Positions 22,431 to 34,525 are shown, counted from the stretch's first letter. The stretch: 64,000 nucleotides of DNA from Toxonevra muliebris (GCA_963691655.1 OY829328.1:28229890-28293889), one strand, 5' to 3'. The notes: generated from the letters alone by a model not told the origin. Made by a program: numbers and translations.

Positions 22431-24600
22431 AATATTCGTTCTCCTAAAAAATACCTGTTTGAATAGTTCAGAATTTCAGAAGATTATTAAAATTTAATAT
22501 TAAAATGTTCTTAAAATATTCTGAAACATGGCTTCTATGCCTCAGTTTAAGAACATATCCTGTTATAGTACTTTATATCTACAATTTTAAGCTTGGTGTT
22601 ACTAACGGTATCAAAATTTGCACAACTCTTACAGTCTTACGGTGACACTGGTAGCACATTAACAAACTACATTTTAGCAAGGAAGAGCATAATTTTTGAA
22701 TGAATCTAAATTTTCACTACCTTTCAATTTTTAGTAAAATTTTTCAATTTTAATTATTTTTCTTTTCTTTCCTGCCTATATTTATGTATATACTTATTTG
22801 TGAATATCTAATATTTTCTTCCAATTTGCTATTATAATTAAATTTATCCTTATTTTTAAGTACTGGAAAGGATTTCATATCTTTTATTTAATAAATTTAA
22901 ATGTAAATTGAAAATTTTGAGGGTGTAAGGTTTTCTACTGACCAAAGACGTCGAGGCCACCATACAGTCAAATTCATAACTATTTATATCACCACGCTTT
23001 TGTTTGTATTTTTATAGAAGACTTTTTTAAAATTTAACAATCCTCTTTTGTTTATAAGATAATCATGTCAGCACACTTTATTCCATGAATTTACAAAAAA
23101 AAGTGTCTTCATTTAACTAAAATAATTATTTTAATTATAATGAAAGAAATGTGATTTCCTGTGTTTGATAAATATATCACCACTTTTATTTAATTATACT
23201 TGTAATACAAAGTTTACAAGATCCAAAATTAAAATTGTGGCTAAGCTGGGAACAGTGGTTGACTTCAGTTGGTTTAAAATTTTGAAGGACCTCAATAAAA
23301 AAAAGGTGGGGAGTATGCCAAACAGACTTTTCGTTTTGCTGGAGGAAAAAAGGGGGGGGGCGGGTTCTGCAAGACCAAATGCAACGAAGAGTGAATAAGA
23401 ATAACACTATTGTTGAAGTTAGTAAAAGCTTGTGCATCCTCAACATATGTAAGTACATTAAGGCACCTGAAGTTCCATTCAAAAAAACTTGTTGCTACTC
23501 CTGAAAATTGGAAGAGTTTTTCCAACGAAAAGTATAGTGGGCAAATACTAATTTAATGCTGTCAAACTGAGGTTAAAAAGGAAAGTAATACTTTTATAGT
23601 AGGTACAATATCAATAATCCACAGTTCTTACTTTAATCTATGTATATGCACTAGAGAGGATCCAAGGATAGGTTATGGGCTTAAATCTCTCCCCGACATT
23701 TTGATGGTTAGGGGATGAAAAAATGGAACCCTGGAAATCTCTGAATCTGCTAGTGTATGCATGCATGTAGTATGTGTAATTTAACAATATCAATCAGTAT
23801 AAGATATATTTTTATTATTATAACTTATAGTATAATAAGCAATAATTCTTTCAAATTACACACCAAGAAGTGAAAAATGTAAGAAGAAGCGAAATCCAAT
23901 CAAACTTAATCAATAAAATTTAATATTTAATAATTAATCTCAACTAGAATTAGGAAGATAGATATCCATATTCGAAGAGGAGAGAGATAAGATTTCAGTA
24001 CAGCAAAAGATAAAATTAAGTAGTTAAAAAAAAAACTTTATTGAAGCGGCTTACTTCAGCGCTCAGCAGCTGCTGTTGAGTAGCAGAATTTGTAGTTTAT
24101 CATATTTAAGTTGAATAAAAATTATGTTACATATTTGTAAAAACCAAGAAAACCTAACGCCAAGAATATACATATATAAATAAGGATAACGCTTTGATTC
24201 TCCACCGGTAAAATTAATTCTTCCAATTTTAATGAAACTTCGTATTTTTGTACTAATAAACTGCATGTCATATGAGAAAGGAGGGTAAATAATATCAGAG
24301 AGTTAGCTAGATACATGGGCGAAAAGTTCTGATTTTTTTATTTATATTAATTAACCTATTACGAAAATTCTTTGATGTTTCCTATATGTTTTTGTTCGTT
24401 CTTTTCAATGGAAATATGATACAAATTTTTATTTTTACCAAAACACTCAAATATTCAAATACATTTTAAATTTTTCTCAAAATGACACATTTTTGATTTT
24501 TTTTTGCTTCACCTTTCCCTTTTAAATGACGTGAAACAATAATAACGAATCGTACGCTTATGAAATGTAGTTCACTACTACAACAAGTATGTGAATCAAA
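22431..24600. other. No gene seen; G run near 23353
   Basis: There are overlapping open frames on both strands at 23165-23525, around a purine-rich stretch with a run of G. None shows a motif. The rest is AT-rich. Confidence 0.4.
23650..23752. mobile_element. Tiny hAT-like TIR element
   Basis: CACTAGAGAGGATCCA is loosely mirrored by TGAATCTGCTAGTG about 100 bp downstream. The flanks TGTATATG and TATGCATG agree at 5 of 8 positions. A short relic at best. Confidence 0.35.
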
Positions 24601-24684
24601 ATTGGAGGATTAATTTTTTCGGCAGGAGAATTGAGACGTCTTGAGCCCCAAATGTGTAATTCATAGAATTAGAAATAGATACTT

Positions 24685-24796
24685 AGTAGTATATTCTAAG
24701 GAGATATTATAGATTTAGTATATAGATAATTTAATTATATTAGGTCTTAAATTAATTTAATTGTAGTTATTTAAGAAAGCTATCTGGCGTAACACC
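24685..24796 (-). repeat. LTR-like segment (3' LTR candidate)
   Basis: About 110 bp is similar to 28675-28795 in the same orientation. On the minus strand it opens with TGTTACG immediately after the pol remnant, as an LTR should. The distal part has no match in the other copy. Confidence 0.5.
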
Positions 24797-25380
24797 GGCC
24801 ATGTTGAAGGGCTTTGCAGTTTTCCACCAATCTTTGGAAGTAAAGCCAGATTATGGGTTGCCCGCCGAATAACGCTTCTATTAATTTATGCCACCCTGAT
24901 CTTACCGCATTGTCCGACGGTTAACGCAGCGACTCTACCACGCATCCGTTACGGTGGACGCATGTCGTCTTCGTGAATGATGACGAGCTCGCCTACAGCG
25001 ACGTTGGTTTGTTGGTATGACTATATGTTGCGCGCCAGTAGTCTCAGCGGATAGTCCATTGCCCACACCTAACAGAAATTGCACTTGAAACCGAGGCAAG
25101 CTTCAATCTTTATGAACAGACTCTTTTGTCCTATACCTGCTTCGGTGGCAGTGTTCGAAGAGGGCCCACTGTCAGCATGTTCACTGTTAGCGCTTTCCTG
25201 TCGTTTGGATCATACGTAAGAAAAACTATTACGCACTTCGATCCCAACCAAGCTCTTTCATATTCAAAAGAGTGTTGCCTGCGGTGGGAAGCGAAAGGCG
25301 AAGCTAAATCTTTGTTCCGCAACGTGCCTTTATATGCCGTCTTTGTGGTTTGAAAACGCATCTGTTTGCTGCTTTAGTTT
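24797..25380 (-). pseudogene. BEL/Pao integrase C-terminal remnant
   Basis: The frame 25131-25361 contains TYDPNDRKALTVNMLTVGPL, matching the BEL/Pao DPNDxxALTPGHFLxGxPL region. Just downstream on the minus strand another frame has VGELVIIHEDDMRPP and GRVAAL, matching the VGDLVxIxEDNxPPxxWxLGRI chromodomain-like end of Pao integrases. Between them FIKIEACL recalls the usual IEAxLNSRP. Stops and frameshifts are frequent. The catalytic core of the integrase (DDE) is not recognisable. Confidence 0.7.
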
Positions 25381-25639
25381 TCTTAGGCTTTTTCATCGGA
25401 ACACCATGGCGACAAATTAAACTTTTGAAAGCAAAAATATATTTATCGAAACTAAAATTGGAATTAAATGGTTTTCTATAATTTGGGTTAAAAGCTTAAA
25501 TTTATATCGCAAGTAATATATACAATTCCGTACAATTTTTCGGCAAATTACGTAAGCGTTCACTTGCAGAAGGGCTATCAATGCTTTAACGCTTGCATGA
25601 TGATTGAGAATAAGCAACGTTCGCTCTATCTATCACCAA

Positions 25640-26260
25640 CGTTGACTTTACTATATTTGGCAAACTACAGGGTATGGCATATAGCATTGTTGTGCATCCG
25701 GACAAATCGAGGAACTTCGACCAGATGAAGCTAACTCAAATTCGCTTGCGAATTGATCTTAAGGCACAATGGGATCGATTCATCCCAATCAAATTTTTGA
25801 ATCCAAAACTCTTATAATAATATTTTTACTTTTGGTAACTACTTGGTACAATAGACCCAGTGGGTTAAAAAGGCGTGCAAACATCAACAATTTTTTCTTT
25901 TAGTTGATCGTAAATCGTGGATGTTTTCATCTAACACAAATGGAAATACAATACGTTTTCTATTAGTAACCAATTTGTAACCAGAATTGAATTGAAATAA
26001 CTTTTTCAGAACTCTTACTATTGAAGAAATTTCAAAGATTTAAGAACCAATTGGCTAAATGAATCCAGCACCAGCAAGGACATCGTCGACATAAAAATCA
26101 ATTCGAATAACTTCGGATCCGATAAAATTTTATCGCAAGATCGTGCGATGAAACTGGAAGCAGACAATAGGGTTTCCAAGCCCATGCAGTTATGATTGTG
26201 ATCATGCTATAGAGTGGGTAGATCAAATAGGTCAGCTAGGAAAAAAAATATTCGAAGTTC
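25640..26260 (-). pseudogene. BEL/Pao reverse transcriptase and RNase H remnant
   Basis: At 26071-26099 the minus strand encodes IDFYVDDVLAGAG, which is the Pao-type RT catalytic box (FYVDD followed by L/VLTGA in relatives). Farther downstream, LHLVEVPRFV lies where Pao elements have the ELHGFCDAS start of RNase H. The rest is too decayed to place. The position upstream of the integrase remnant on the same strand fits BEL gene order (RT, RNase H, integrase). Confidence 0.65.
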
Positions 26261-26321
26261 TGAACGAAATGATCGATTTTAAATTTTAAAATCAATTTGT
26301 TTGCTAAATGAAATACTGATA

Positions 26322-26470
26322 CCAGCGTCTTAGTAGTTTAGTGTCAAAGTGCTAGACTATCATCTCACGTGTTCTGGGTTCGATTCCTGGCATTCCCGAT
26401 TTATTTTGTGTTTTTAAAATACAAATCATAGTAGCCGACCAGTGTTAGGGGTTAACTTTTTAAGTTTTGA
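26322..26470 (+). mobile_element. tRNA-derived SINE-like sequence
   Basis: An A-box-like TAGTTTAGTGTC (26334-26345) and a perfect B box GGTTCGATTCC (26377-26387) are spaced as in a tRNA gene. The anticodon arm does not pair well and no proper acceptor stem is present. A SINE head is therefore more likely than a tRNA gene. The tail has no clear end. Confidence 0.5.
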
Positions 26471-26565
26471 GATGCAGAGCGATTTACCGTTAGCCGTTGG
26501 TTTCTACGTTACATCGTTTAGCTGCTACTTGTGTTTGAGTATTGATATCTCGCTTTTGCGGCGCG

Positions 26566-26823
26566 CCCTCTCGTGTAACAAAAAAAATTCAAGGGTAGCT
26601 AGATGAAATTTTTTCAAAGTCAAAACGATGACAAATAAATATTTAAAAATAAATGCTTAAAATATATTTCAATATCACTAAAAAGCAATCAGTTGTTTTA
26701 TATTAATGATTTGTTTTGCTATAAATAAGAGAAATTGCAGTCGATATTATGAAATTCACCTTGCGGCTTAATTTCCACGCCCTCTCGTGTAACTTTTCAG
26801 AGCGCGCCCTCCGAAGTGTAACA
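26566..26823. repeat. Short GC-rich motif in three copies
   Basis: GCGCGCCCTCTCGTGTAACA (from about 26570), CGCCCTCTCGTGTAACTTTT (from about 26778) and GCGCGCCCTCCGAAGTGTAA (from about 26802) stand out in AT-rich surroundings. All are in one orientation. The role is unknown. Confidence 0.6.
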
Positions 26824-27859
26824 AATAAATTTTCATATTAATTCAAATTTTCAACTATCTGCAATTACCATAAAATAGCTCAAAATTCTTATTATCTAAA
26901 ATTCCTTCAGCGTAATGCCAGCTGCAAAGTAAGCAAATAGCAATGAAGGCATGACAACTGTGGCATAAGTTGGCAATTTCATGAAATTACGAAGAACCCA
27001 ACTTTTCCCACTAACTGCGTTCCAAATGTTAGCCTTGACACAAACCGGATATTACAGTAGTGGATATCCGATTACGGTATGTTAATAACCTACTCAAAAC
27101 GATAGTTAACAAATTAATAAAACTGAAACTATATGTCTAGCTTCAGCACTATATTAAAAAAGTTAAAGCTTCCGCAAATTAGCTTATGCTTCTTATTTAC
27201 CATTGACATAAAGAAATATTTAGTGCTCACTCAAATATCTTTCAATGCCCTTCGAGTCCCATCTGTTAAGCCAGAGGATTCTATTTGGGGATTAGTTTAA
27301 CATTACGTTGTTCAAAATAGATTTACTGAAATTGCACAATGCGGCTCAAAAAATGTGTTCGGGATCATAGTATGCCTTTTGGATAGCGAAAGTGATCCAG
27401 AGTGCTGTGGCCAATTCGGTTTTGGGCTTTTTTTAATCGATCTTAAAGTTTGCAAAATTTATGAACGTGTTAGTATAATAAAACATAAGATATCATTGTT
27501 ATTTTTGCATCTGAGAATGCTTCAGTATTCAGCACCTTACAGTAAAATGGAATGTATTAATCCGTTATTTTCCCCCTTAAACGTCTTTTCTCCCCTTTTT
27601 AAAAGAAACCGCCTTTTTACTTCATTAACGAAATTCACAGAGAGTTAATACGTTCCAGAAAAATGTTACACATAAAATTTTATTATAAGCTACTGAACAT
27701 CAGAGCCATATAAATTTGGTTTTAAAATTGCCACAACTAAAAATAAACAAGTGTACTGGGAAACAAGTTAAATATAAGAGAGATAAAAAATTCAACGCTT
27801 AAAATTTTACAGTATTTTTTAAAAAAATATTTCAGTTTTTCCGTATGCTTTTTGCTGAC

Positions 27860-28125
27860 GACCTCGATAGTCTAGTGGGTAGTGCGCTAGACTCTCACAC
27901 GTGATGTTACTGGTTCGATTCCCATCTTGGTCTGGTGATTAATTCTTAAAACCTTCTTGAATTCACTATCGATATGAAGTGAATAAGATTTAGAAAGTGT
28001 GCAAGTACACATCTTGTGATAACAAATTGCCTCACCGCCTTTCGGAACCGGGGTTAAACTTTAGGTCTAATCATGTGGTATCACAATGGGCCATTCTGGC
28101 CTCGACACCCACTTAAAAAAATAAT
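27860..28125 (+). mobile_element. tRNA-derived SINE
   Basis: The head carries A box TAGTCTAGTGGGT (27868-27880) and B box GGTTCGATTCC (27912-27922). A tRNA-unrelated body of about 190 bp follows (CCTCACCGCCTTTCGG, GGGCCATTCTGGCCTCG) and ends in an A-rich then T-rich stretch. The head resembles that at 26322 (TAGACT, CTCACACGTG/CTCACGTG, GGTTCGATTCC), but the bodies differ. The acceptor stem is not complementary, which argues against a functional tRNA gene. Confidence 0.65.
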
Positions 28126-28674
28126 TTTTTTTTCGTGGCAATTCTAAATCCAAGTTTATACGTATCTAATGTTCAGTAGCCTATAGTATAGTATTTTATG
28201 AGTAATATTTCTCTAGAACCCTCTGCGAACTCCTTTAATGGGATAAAAAAGGCCAAAAAGACACATAAGCGATGGACATAATGGGTTATCTTTTTCCAAA
28301 AATATATTCTACTTAAAATTTTACTATAAAGTTTTGAACACATAAACGTTCTCAGATGTAAAAATAACTAACATCTCATGTTTTATTATTGCAACAGGTT
28401 CAAAAATATGCAAACTTTAGGAGTGCGTCGAGGCCAAAAACGGACTTAATCACACTGTTCTGGAGCAGTTTCGCTATCTAAAAAGCAAACTCTGATTCCG
28501 ATCGCACTTGATCGTCTTCAATTTGTCGCACAGTGTTTTTTTTTTCTTTAAAACTAATATAACTCTAACGAATATATGTATGCTTCATAAAAGTTCTTTT
28601 ATTTTTTGCTAATGTGTAGCATATATGCTTGTGTGTGTATGTGCAAATAATGCTTAACAAATAGTATTAATAAT

Positions 28675-28795
28675 AGACAGTAATATATTCTAAAGTGTAT
28701 ATTATAGATTTTGTATTTGGATAGCTTAAGTATATTAAGTAGGTTGTAAATGTATTTAATCATATATATCTAAGTATATAGTCTGGCAGTATTTT
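28675..28795 (-). repeat. LTR-like segment (5' LTR candidate)
   Basis: Similar to 24685-24796 in the same orientation: ATATTCTAAAG, TATATTATAGATTTTGTAT, TTAAGTATATTAAGTAGG and TCTGGCAG mark the match. It lies on the far side of the BEL/Pao remnants, as a 5' LTR would on the minus strand. Confidence 0.45.
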
Positions 28796-28799
28796 TTTG

Positions 28800-29156
28800 G
28801 CCAAGAAAAAACAACGACGACCCACAAAAACTACTTTTGCAAGTTTTAACTGAAATTTTTTGGGAATCGTCATAAAATAATCTAAGCAGTATTTTTATGA
28901 AAAAATAGCAGCAACTTTATTTTAGTCGCCTTAATGTGCATACATATACATAAAGAGATATTGCAAGGTTCAAGAGGTTTGGCAACTGCAACTGCATAAA
29001 TAAGTCTTTAATCCTCCCAAAAGAGTAAATATTTTCCTAAATTTGAGTATGAGTCACTACTCAAACTCTCACTCACTTTTTTCATCACTTATGTTTTATC
29101 TACGTTTTTATTAAAAGCTTTTAAAGAGTCAAACATAATGTTGCCTATATGTACAT
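28800..29156. other. No gene seen
   Basis: AT-rich flank between the LTR-like segment and the foldback element. Confidence 0.4.
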
Positions 29157-30541
29157 TAGGGTGGCCATTTTTTGCAAAAGTCGGTTTTTTTTTGTACGGT
29201 ATAAAAATATTCGATTCGATAAAAATCTAAGAAATATAAAGTTTCATGCCGATCGCAGATAATTTAGAGGTCCCTCACGAGCCCTAAAGTTGAAAAAACG
29301 ATTTTTCAGCATTTTTCTCCTACAGCGATAGAAATAACTTAAATCACTCTACAAATCTAAAATAGCTAAGTCACTATAAAACTAACCTTTTTTCTTTCCA
29401 AAATGGGGCTTAGTATTTTTCTACGCCTATTATTTATCATTTTATTGCCAATAAAAAATTTTTTTAATTTTTATTTTTCATGTAACACTGTGTGACAATG
29501 AAATTATACTTTCCTGGAGACATACCTCAAATTGTAGGCATAGTCAAGCAGAAAAAAACTGCATACTCAGAATTTTGAATTGACCCTCAAAATCTGGACT
29601 TAGGGCCGAAAAACCTATTTTTGATAGGTTGAAGCATATACTTGTCCGTAACTTTATTTTTATTTATCCCATGAATAAGTTTTTATATGTAATCTAAAAG
29701 AGGATATTTAACTGCTTACAGCGATATATAAATTGGTTATATATCTTAACCCTCTAGTTCCCAAGCCCGCCTCTAGACGGCCTTCACCAAAAGGTATAGA
29801 ATTGCCACCATAACCATGGATTTTGAAAAGTTATAGCTTGTTGGAAACGTAGTTTATTCTCATATACTTTTTTATGTGCACTGGCAAACAAAATAGTAGT
29901 TTAAAACGCTATTCAAAATGAAAAAATGTAAACAAATTTTTAATTTTCTGTACTTTTTCCCCTCTAATTCCGGTATCCCGGATATATTACCAATTTATAT
30001 ATCGTTCTAAGCAGCTAAATATCTTATTTTGAATGACATATAGAAATCTACTCCTGGGATAAATAAAAATAAAGTTACGGGCAAGTATATGCTTTAACCT
30101 ATCAAAAATGGCGTTTTCGGCACTTACCCTAGATTTTGAGAGTCAATTCAATTCAGTTTTTTCTGCTTGATTATGCCTATAATATGAGCTATGTCTCGTG
30201 GAAAGTATATTTTCACTGTCACACAGTGCTACATGAAAAATAAAAATAAAATAATTTTTTTTTTTTGCCTTTTATTAGCAATAAAATGATAAATAATAAA
30301 CTTTGAAAAATGTTAAGCCTCATTTTGGAAAGCTTTTTTAGATTTTTAGAGTGGTTTAAATTATTTCTATGCTGAAAAACACTTTTTTCAATTTTAGGGC
30401 TCGTGAGGGACCTCTAAATTTTCTGCGATCGGCATGAAACTTCATATTTCTTAGTTTTTTTATCGAATCGAATATTTTTAGACCGTGAGACCGAGAATAC
30501 ACGTTCAAAATTTTTTTCCCATACATTAAATGGCCACCCTT
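29157..30541. mobile_element. hAT-like foldback element, TAGGGTGGCC ends
   Basis: The left arm (29157 to about 29750) is inverse to the right arm (about 29985-30541). The ends are TAGGGTGGCCATTT and AAATGGCCACCCTT. Mirrored blocks include AATATTCGATTCGATAAAAA, TTTCATGCCGATCGCAG, GAGGTCCCTCACGAGCCCTA and GGCATAGTCAAGCAGAAAAA with small changes. The loop is about 230 bp. The left flank is ATGTACAT (29149-29156); no equal site follows the right end, which may have lost bases. No coding frame is convincing. The YARNG-type end fits hAT. Confidence 0.85.
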
Positions 30542-30599
30542 TTATGGCAACTTTTATGTAAATACGGTCATTCAGAATTCTTCCGATGTCGCAGAAACT

Positions 30600-31568
30600 A
30601 CTCAAACTGGGTTAGTCACCAGCTCAGCCATCGGACCAGAACCTAATGCCTTCTGGAAAGAGTTATTTACGGCAGACTTCAGAACACACTCCAAAGGAAC
30701 GGGGATATATATCCGACTGAAGATTTGGCTTCAGGAAAGTGAGGTTTACGATCGACACTGTAAGAGCGGTAATGTACATACATAGCCACATAGGCCATCC
30801 AGGTATTTAAGGGCGGTTGATTTTAGTTAATGTTCCCTAACTTTGATCATCAGCTCATCATCATCAGTGCTTGCATAATTTTCTTCCTGCCAGAGTTGGT
30901 CAAGAGACGCAAACTCCGGCAACTAGCATGTAACAATGCCATATCCAAGATATTGGGGTACATGCTAATTAGTACATGGTAAAAATGTAAAGAGTTGATG
31001 AATGAAGTAGGGGTATACTAAATTCTTGCTAAACATTGCCCTCGTAAGGGGAGACGGCAGTTAGTAACTATGGTCACCGACTTGGTGATGGAGTATTTAG
31101 GGCTATTATAGGCTGATGCAAAGAAGACTCACCTTCGAGATCGGCCCAAAAGGTTTATGCACTTAGGTTAACTTATGCGTACGCACTATTTCGGACGGCA
31201 CCATCGGCGTTACTACGGGGGAAGATATCTTTCGACCTGAGCACCAAAAGCTGTAACAGTTTTCTCACGGTAGAAATATGGATGGAGACCGAGAATGTGA
31301 CGACAGCTGCTGGCTAATCATGCAACGCCACAATCAGATCGAACTGTCACGGAAGAGTGACACAGGGAAGAACAAATGTGACTTACAATAGACTGACAAA
31401 GTAAACGAACGATTCAAGCTGTCATGCTCACGACGACCCTCCTGACATAACAACTGCGGTGATCCCAGAAGGGATATCCGTCTAGACGGTGAGGTGGTTT
31501 TAGTGGATGAAAGTCCCACACGGACTAATGGCTTCCAATGCTTTTCTCCTCGATAAAAAAAAAAAATG
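30600..31568 (+). mobile_element. Possible LINE 3' region ending in an A run
   Basis: This segment is clearly richer in GC than its flanks. It ends GTGAGGTGGTTTTAGTGG, AAAGTCCCACACGG, CTCCTCGAT and an A run at about 31556-31567. That wording resembles the 3' untranslated end of R1/LOA-group LINEs in flies. No RT or RNase H frame is recognisable, though the plus frame near 30603-30780 is open (SAIGPEPNAFWKELF). I assign it with reserve. Confidence 0.4.
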
Positions 31569-32357
31569 TTTAATAAATAAATACTGAGTCAAAAATGAAG
31601 CCCTCAAAGATCCAACAGCTTTAGAATAATTTGAGGGCACTTACGTCTACTTGTCACACAATATGGTCATGAAATCAGCGAAATCCTGAAAGAGCGACTG
31701 AAGAAAAAAAAAATATCTTAAGCAGTAGTAGTAAGACTTCAGCACCAGATTACATGCGAAATAGACGAGTCAGAGAAATACTAACTTCAGATACGAATAG
31801 CGCCTTCAAGTTACCCAAAAACATTCGGAAATTAGTTGAAATTTTATTGCACTGTGAAATGAAGGCAATATTGAAATAGGTCGATAAACAATGTTATTCT
31901 TAAGCAGAAGAATGATTTTATGGTTTATTTATTATGTTGGTTATTATTGGTACCATAATTGGTATTAAAATATCGATAATGTTTTGATGAATTCAAGACT
32001 TGAACATAAACTTTTACTTTTATTTGATTTGTTACTTACTTCCAGAACTTTTCTTCGAACAACACTATTTTTAAAAAAAAAAATGCCACATCTACAGCAA
32101 GACTGTGCCTAACCGATTGCAAAAATTTTTTGTCATTGACCATTGAAATGAGTCATCATACATCGTTATTGAGAACCATGTTTCAGATATGCAGAACCTT
32201 CATAAATTAATGCATATGTAATGTATTTTTCACACAAGATTCTGTGTACGTCTGATGGCTTGGAATGCGAATCTTACATACGGAATGTGCCATCTACGGA
32301 ACTATTGTATCTAAAAATTTATGTATTGAATATTTTAAAAAGCTATAAGCAACACAA
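31569..32357. other. No gene seen
   Basis: AT-rich. The plus frame 32221-32496 runs into the MITE pair and has no motif. Confidence 0.4.
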
Positions 32358-32611
32358 TATGGGTATTCACGCGTTGATGCAAAATAGCGAAATTGCTAAA
32401 GTGCAACTTAGAGCGCTAAGGTGTGACCGTTCAATGCAAATATTGGAGATGCGAAATAGTTTAAGTGTGAAAATATTACCACCTCATTGGAAATAATGAA
32501 AATATTTTGGATTCTTCTTACGAATTTTAAGGTAGAAAGGCTTCAAACTTCCGCAATCCACACTTTCGCAATGTCGCAAGGGCATGTTGCATCAACCCGT
32601 GAATACCCATA
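32358..32611. mobile_element. TIR element, first of an inverted pair
   Basis: It begins TATGGGTATTCACGCGTTGA and ends with the inverse TCAACCCGTGAATACCCATA. Size 254 bp, with no gene. It has GCGAAATTGCTAAAGTGCAA-like subterminal motifs. Confidence 0.75.
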
Positions 32612-32620
32612 ATGTATAAT

Positions 32621-32934
32621 TATAGATATTCATGGGTTGATGCGAAATGCTCTTGCGACGTTGCTAAAGTGCAGATTGCGAAAGTTTGACACCTTTCCAA
32701 CAGCAAACACCAAATTACGCACTGCTGCGACTAAATGTATAATTGCGACAGAGTGTGATAGCGAATTGATAAAAGGCTGATTGCCACTCGGAAAATATTT
32801 GTTACCTGCGTTGAATATAAAAAGAGTTTAAATTCGTAAGAAGAATCCAAAATATTTTTATTACTTTGAGATAAACGCTCACACATTATTGCAAAAAAAA
32901 GTGTCACTTTCGCATCAACGTGTAAATATCCATA
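32621..32934. mobile_element. TIR element, second and inverted copy
   Basis: It starts with GATATTCATGGGTTGATGC near 32625 and ends GCATCAACGTGTAAATATCC. Internally TTCGTAAGAAGAATCCAAAA (from 32835) is the inverse of sequence in the first copy (near 32506). The two copies sit back to back with about 10 bp between them, making a palindrome of about 580 bp. Confidence 0.75.
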
Positions 32935-32963
32935 ACGCATATGGCACATTGATTTTAAATAAG

Positions 32964-33020
32964 TAATTACAAATAATATAAATAATTACAAATAATATAA
33001 ATAATTACAAATTATATAAA
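32964..33020. repeat. 19-bp tandem repeat
   Basis: ATTACAAATAATATAAATA is repeated about three times, the last unit imperfect. AT-rich minisatellite next to the MITE pair. Confidence 0.8.
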
Positions 33021-33140
33021 AATAATTATGAATGTAAGAAGACAAGTAATTTAAAATGATAAAAATGCAGTGGAAATAATATTTGATTGTAATAATAACA
33101 ATAAAAGATGAAGTTTGTAATAATGTTTGCTTGAATAAAG

Positions 33141-33645
33141 CTAATAAATAAATAATGTAGTATTGAATTTTATTTTATTTTTCATGAAAAAACTGTTCAT
33201 CGTTCTGTTCGACAGTTCGAGGATTGCTAGGTTATGACAACACTCCAAAATGGATCTTGCTGAGAATGTTCCAGTTTGCCCTTGCTGTTTGCCAAGAAGC
33301 TCCATCTTTCCTAAAGATTTAATCTTGCTTGGGAAGCTGCAGGGCATTTATATAAAGATATAAAGCATTTTCTAGCAAAATACGCATCGAGGAAGGTGGG
33401 AAGGAAAAACATAATTTTTCTTCGATGAAATATATAGCACATGAGGGTTTAACTGCAATGCGGCTCCAAACGACCTCTGTGTGCTGGTATTTCCCGGATG
33501 GAATGATGCAGGCATCCATGTATAACTCCACCTTCCTATTAGGAGTCACTACGTTCAAGCTACATTCATCGCTAAAGCTTACGCAAAAATTTAAGAGAGA
33601 TAGATAGGTAGATATCGTGACTGCTTGCTCACAGAGGAAGTACAA
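33141..33645 (-). other. Unassigned open region
   Basis: The minus-strand frame 33319-33645 is open for 108 codons (ECSLNVVTPNRKVELYMDA, IIPSGKYQHTEVVWSRI). Another minus frame continues at 33141-33347. Composition is less AT-rich than the flanks. The plus strand is also partly open here. I recognise no domain. A decayed coding piece of an unknown element or exon is possible. Confidence 0.25.
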
Positions 33646-34525
33646 TGAGTGCTAGAGCGTTTTGGTACCACATCATCATTTTGTCAAAGGATGTTGTTGT
33701 TGTATTCTAGAGCCAATCTGTGAGATTAAGAAAGTGGAGAAACTTTCCAATTTCAAATTTGAAAATCTCGGCTATGATGTTTATGAAATAATTTTAGTCT
33801 GGTTTTGAAAAGATCCGGTCAATGTTTATGAGATTTGGCTTCGCTGTCTGTTTTGGATCCGTCATTGTAGTGTTCTATCTAGAAGCCAGCTCCCGAAAAG
33901 TTTCTTCTCCAATCTCCTCTTGTTGGGCAAATAGTGTCGAAGCCTTCTTGAAGTTAAATTTGGGTATTAGATAGTCTGTGTTGGGTAGTTTTGATGTATT
34001 AGGTACCTGCTTCAAATAATGTGGTACAAATACTTTTTTCGCGAATACCCTCAAACTTTGCTTTTAGGCAAGGTCCATACTTAATTGGCTAACTGTATAT
34101 CACGTGCCACAGCAAGTAAACAGCAGGATTATTTTTATTATTTATTTGCAATTATTAATTTAATATTGCAGGTCATGTTTCAATGAATTGTAGGTTATAA
34201 ACGATATTCATTACATTGATGAATAAATTTTACATGTGCACATTTACATTTCTAAACAATCAATGGACAATGGGTGAAATACATACACACAAGAATTCGA
34301 CCCTCTTCATCACACTGTGTCCTTGCAAATCTCCTTCGCAACGATAAGCTTGGCATATTTATCACATGATTGCTTTATTTGATAAGATGCGGTTTTCATG
34401 GTTATACTACGGTGCAGCAGCAGCATTATTTTCATACATTGACACAATGAAATATTTCACGCTTGAAGGGAACGAACAAAAAAGCGATTGATTACTAAAT
34501 TGTGGTCAGATATAAAATGAGGTAG
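33646..34525. other. No gene seen
   Basis: No family resemblance or clear repeat was found. Confidence 0.4.

Larger units (their letters stand above)
24600..28800 (-). mobile_element. BEL/Pao LTR retrotransposon, heavily decayed
   Basis: Pol remnants on the minus strand (RT near 26070, integrase near 24810-25360) lie between two similar segments in the same orientation. These are 24685-24795 and 28675-28795, which share TATTATAGATTT and TATATTC blocks and an end in CTGGC. Read on the minus strand the right copy would be the 5' LTR and the left the 3' LTR. The left LTR begins TGTTACGCCAGATAG directly after the integrase C-terminus. Two SINE-like sequences and other inserts lie in the presumed gag part, where no protein is recognisable. 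Confidence 0.55.

Noticed and set aside
23165..23525. Overlapping open frames on both strands
   Set aside because: Low-complexity purine tract and AT-rich flanks; no motif and no start context.
26330..26390. tRNA gene
   Set aside because: The B box is perfect but acceptor and anticodon stems do not pair properly; a SINE head fits better.
27862..27935. tRNA gene
   Set aside because: Same reason, and a SINE-type body and A-rich tail follow.
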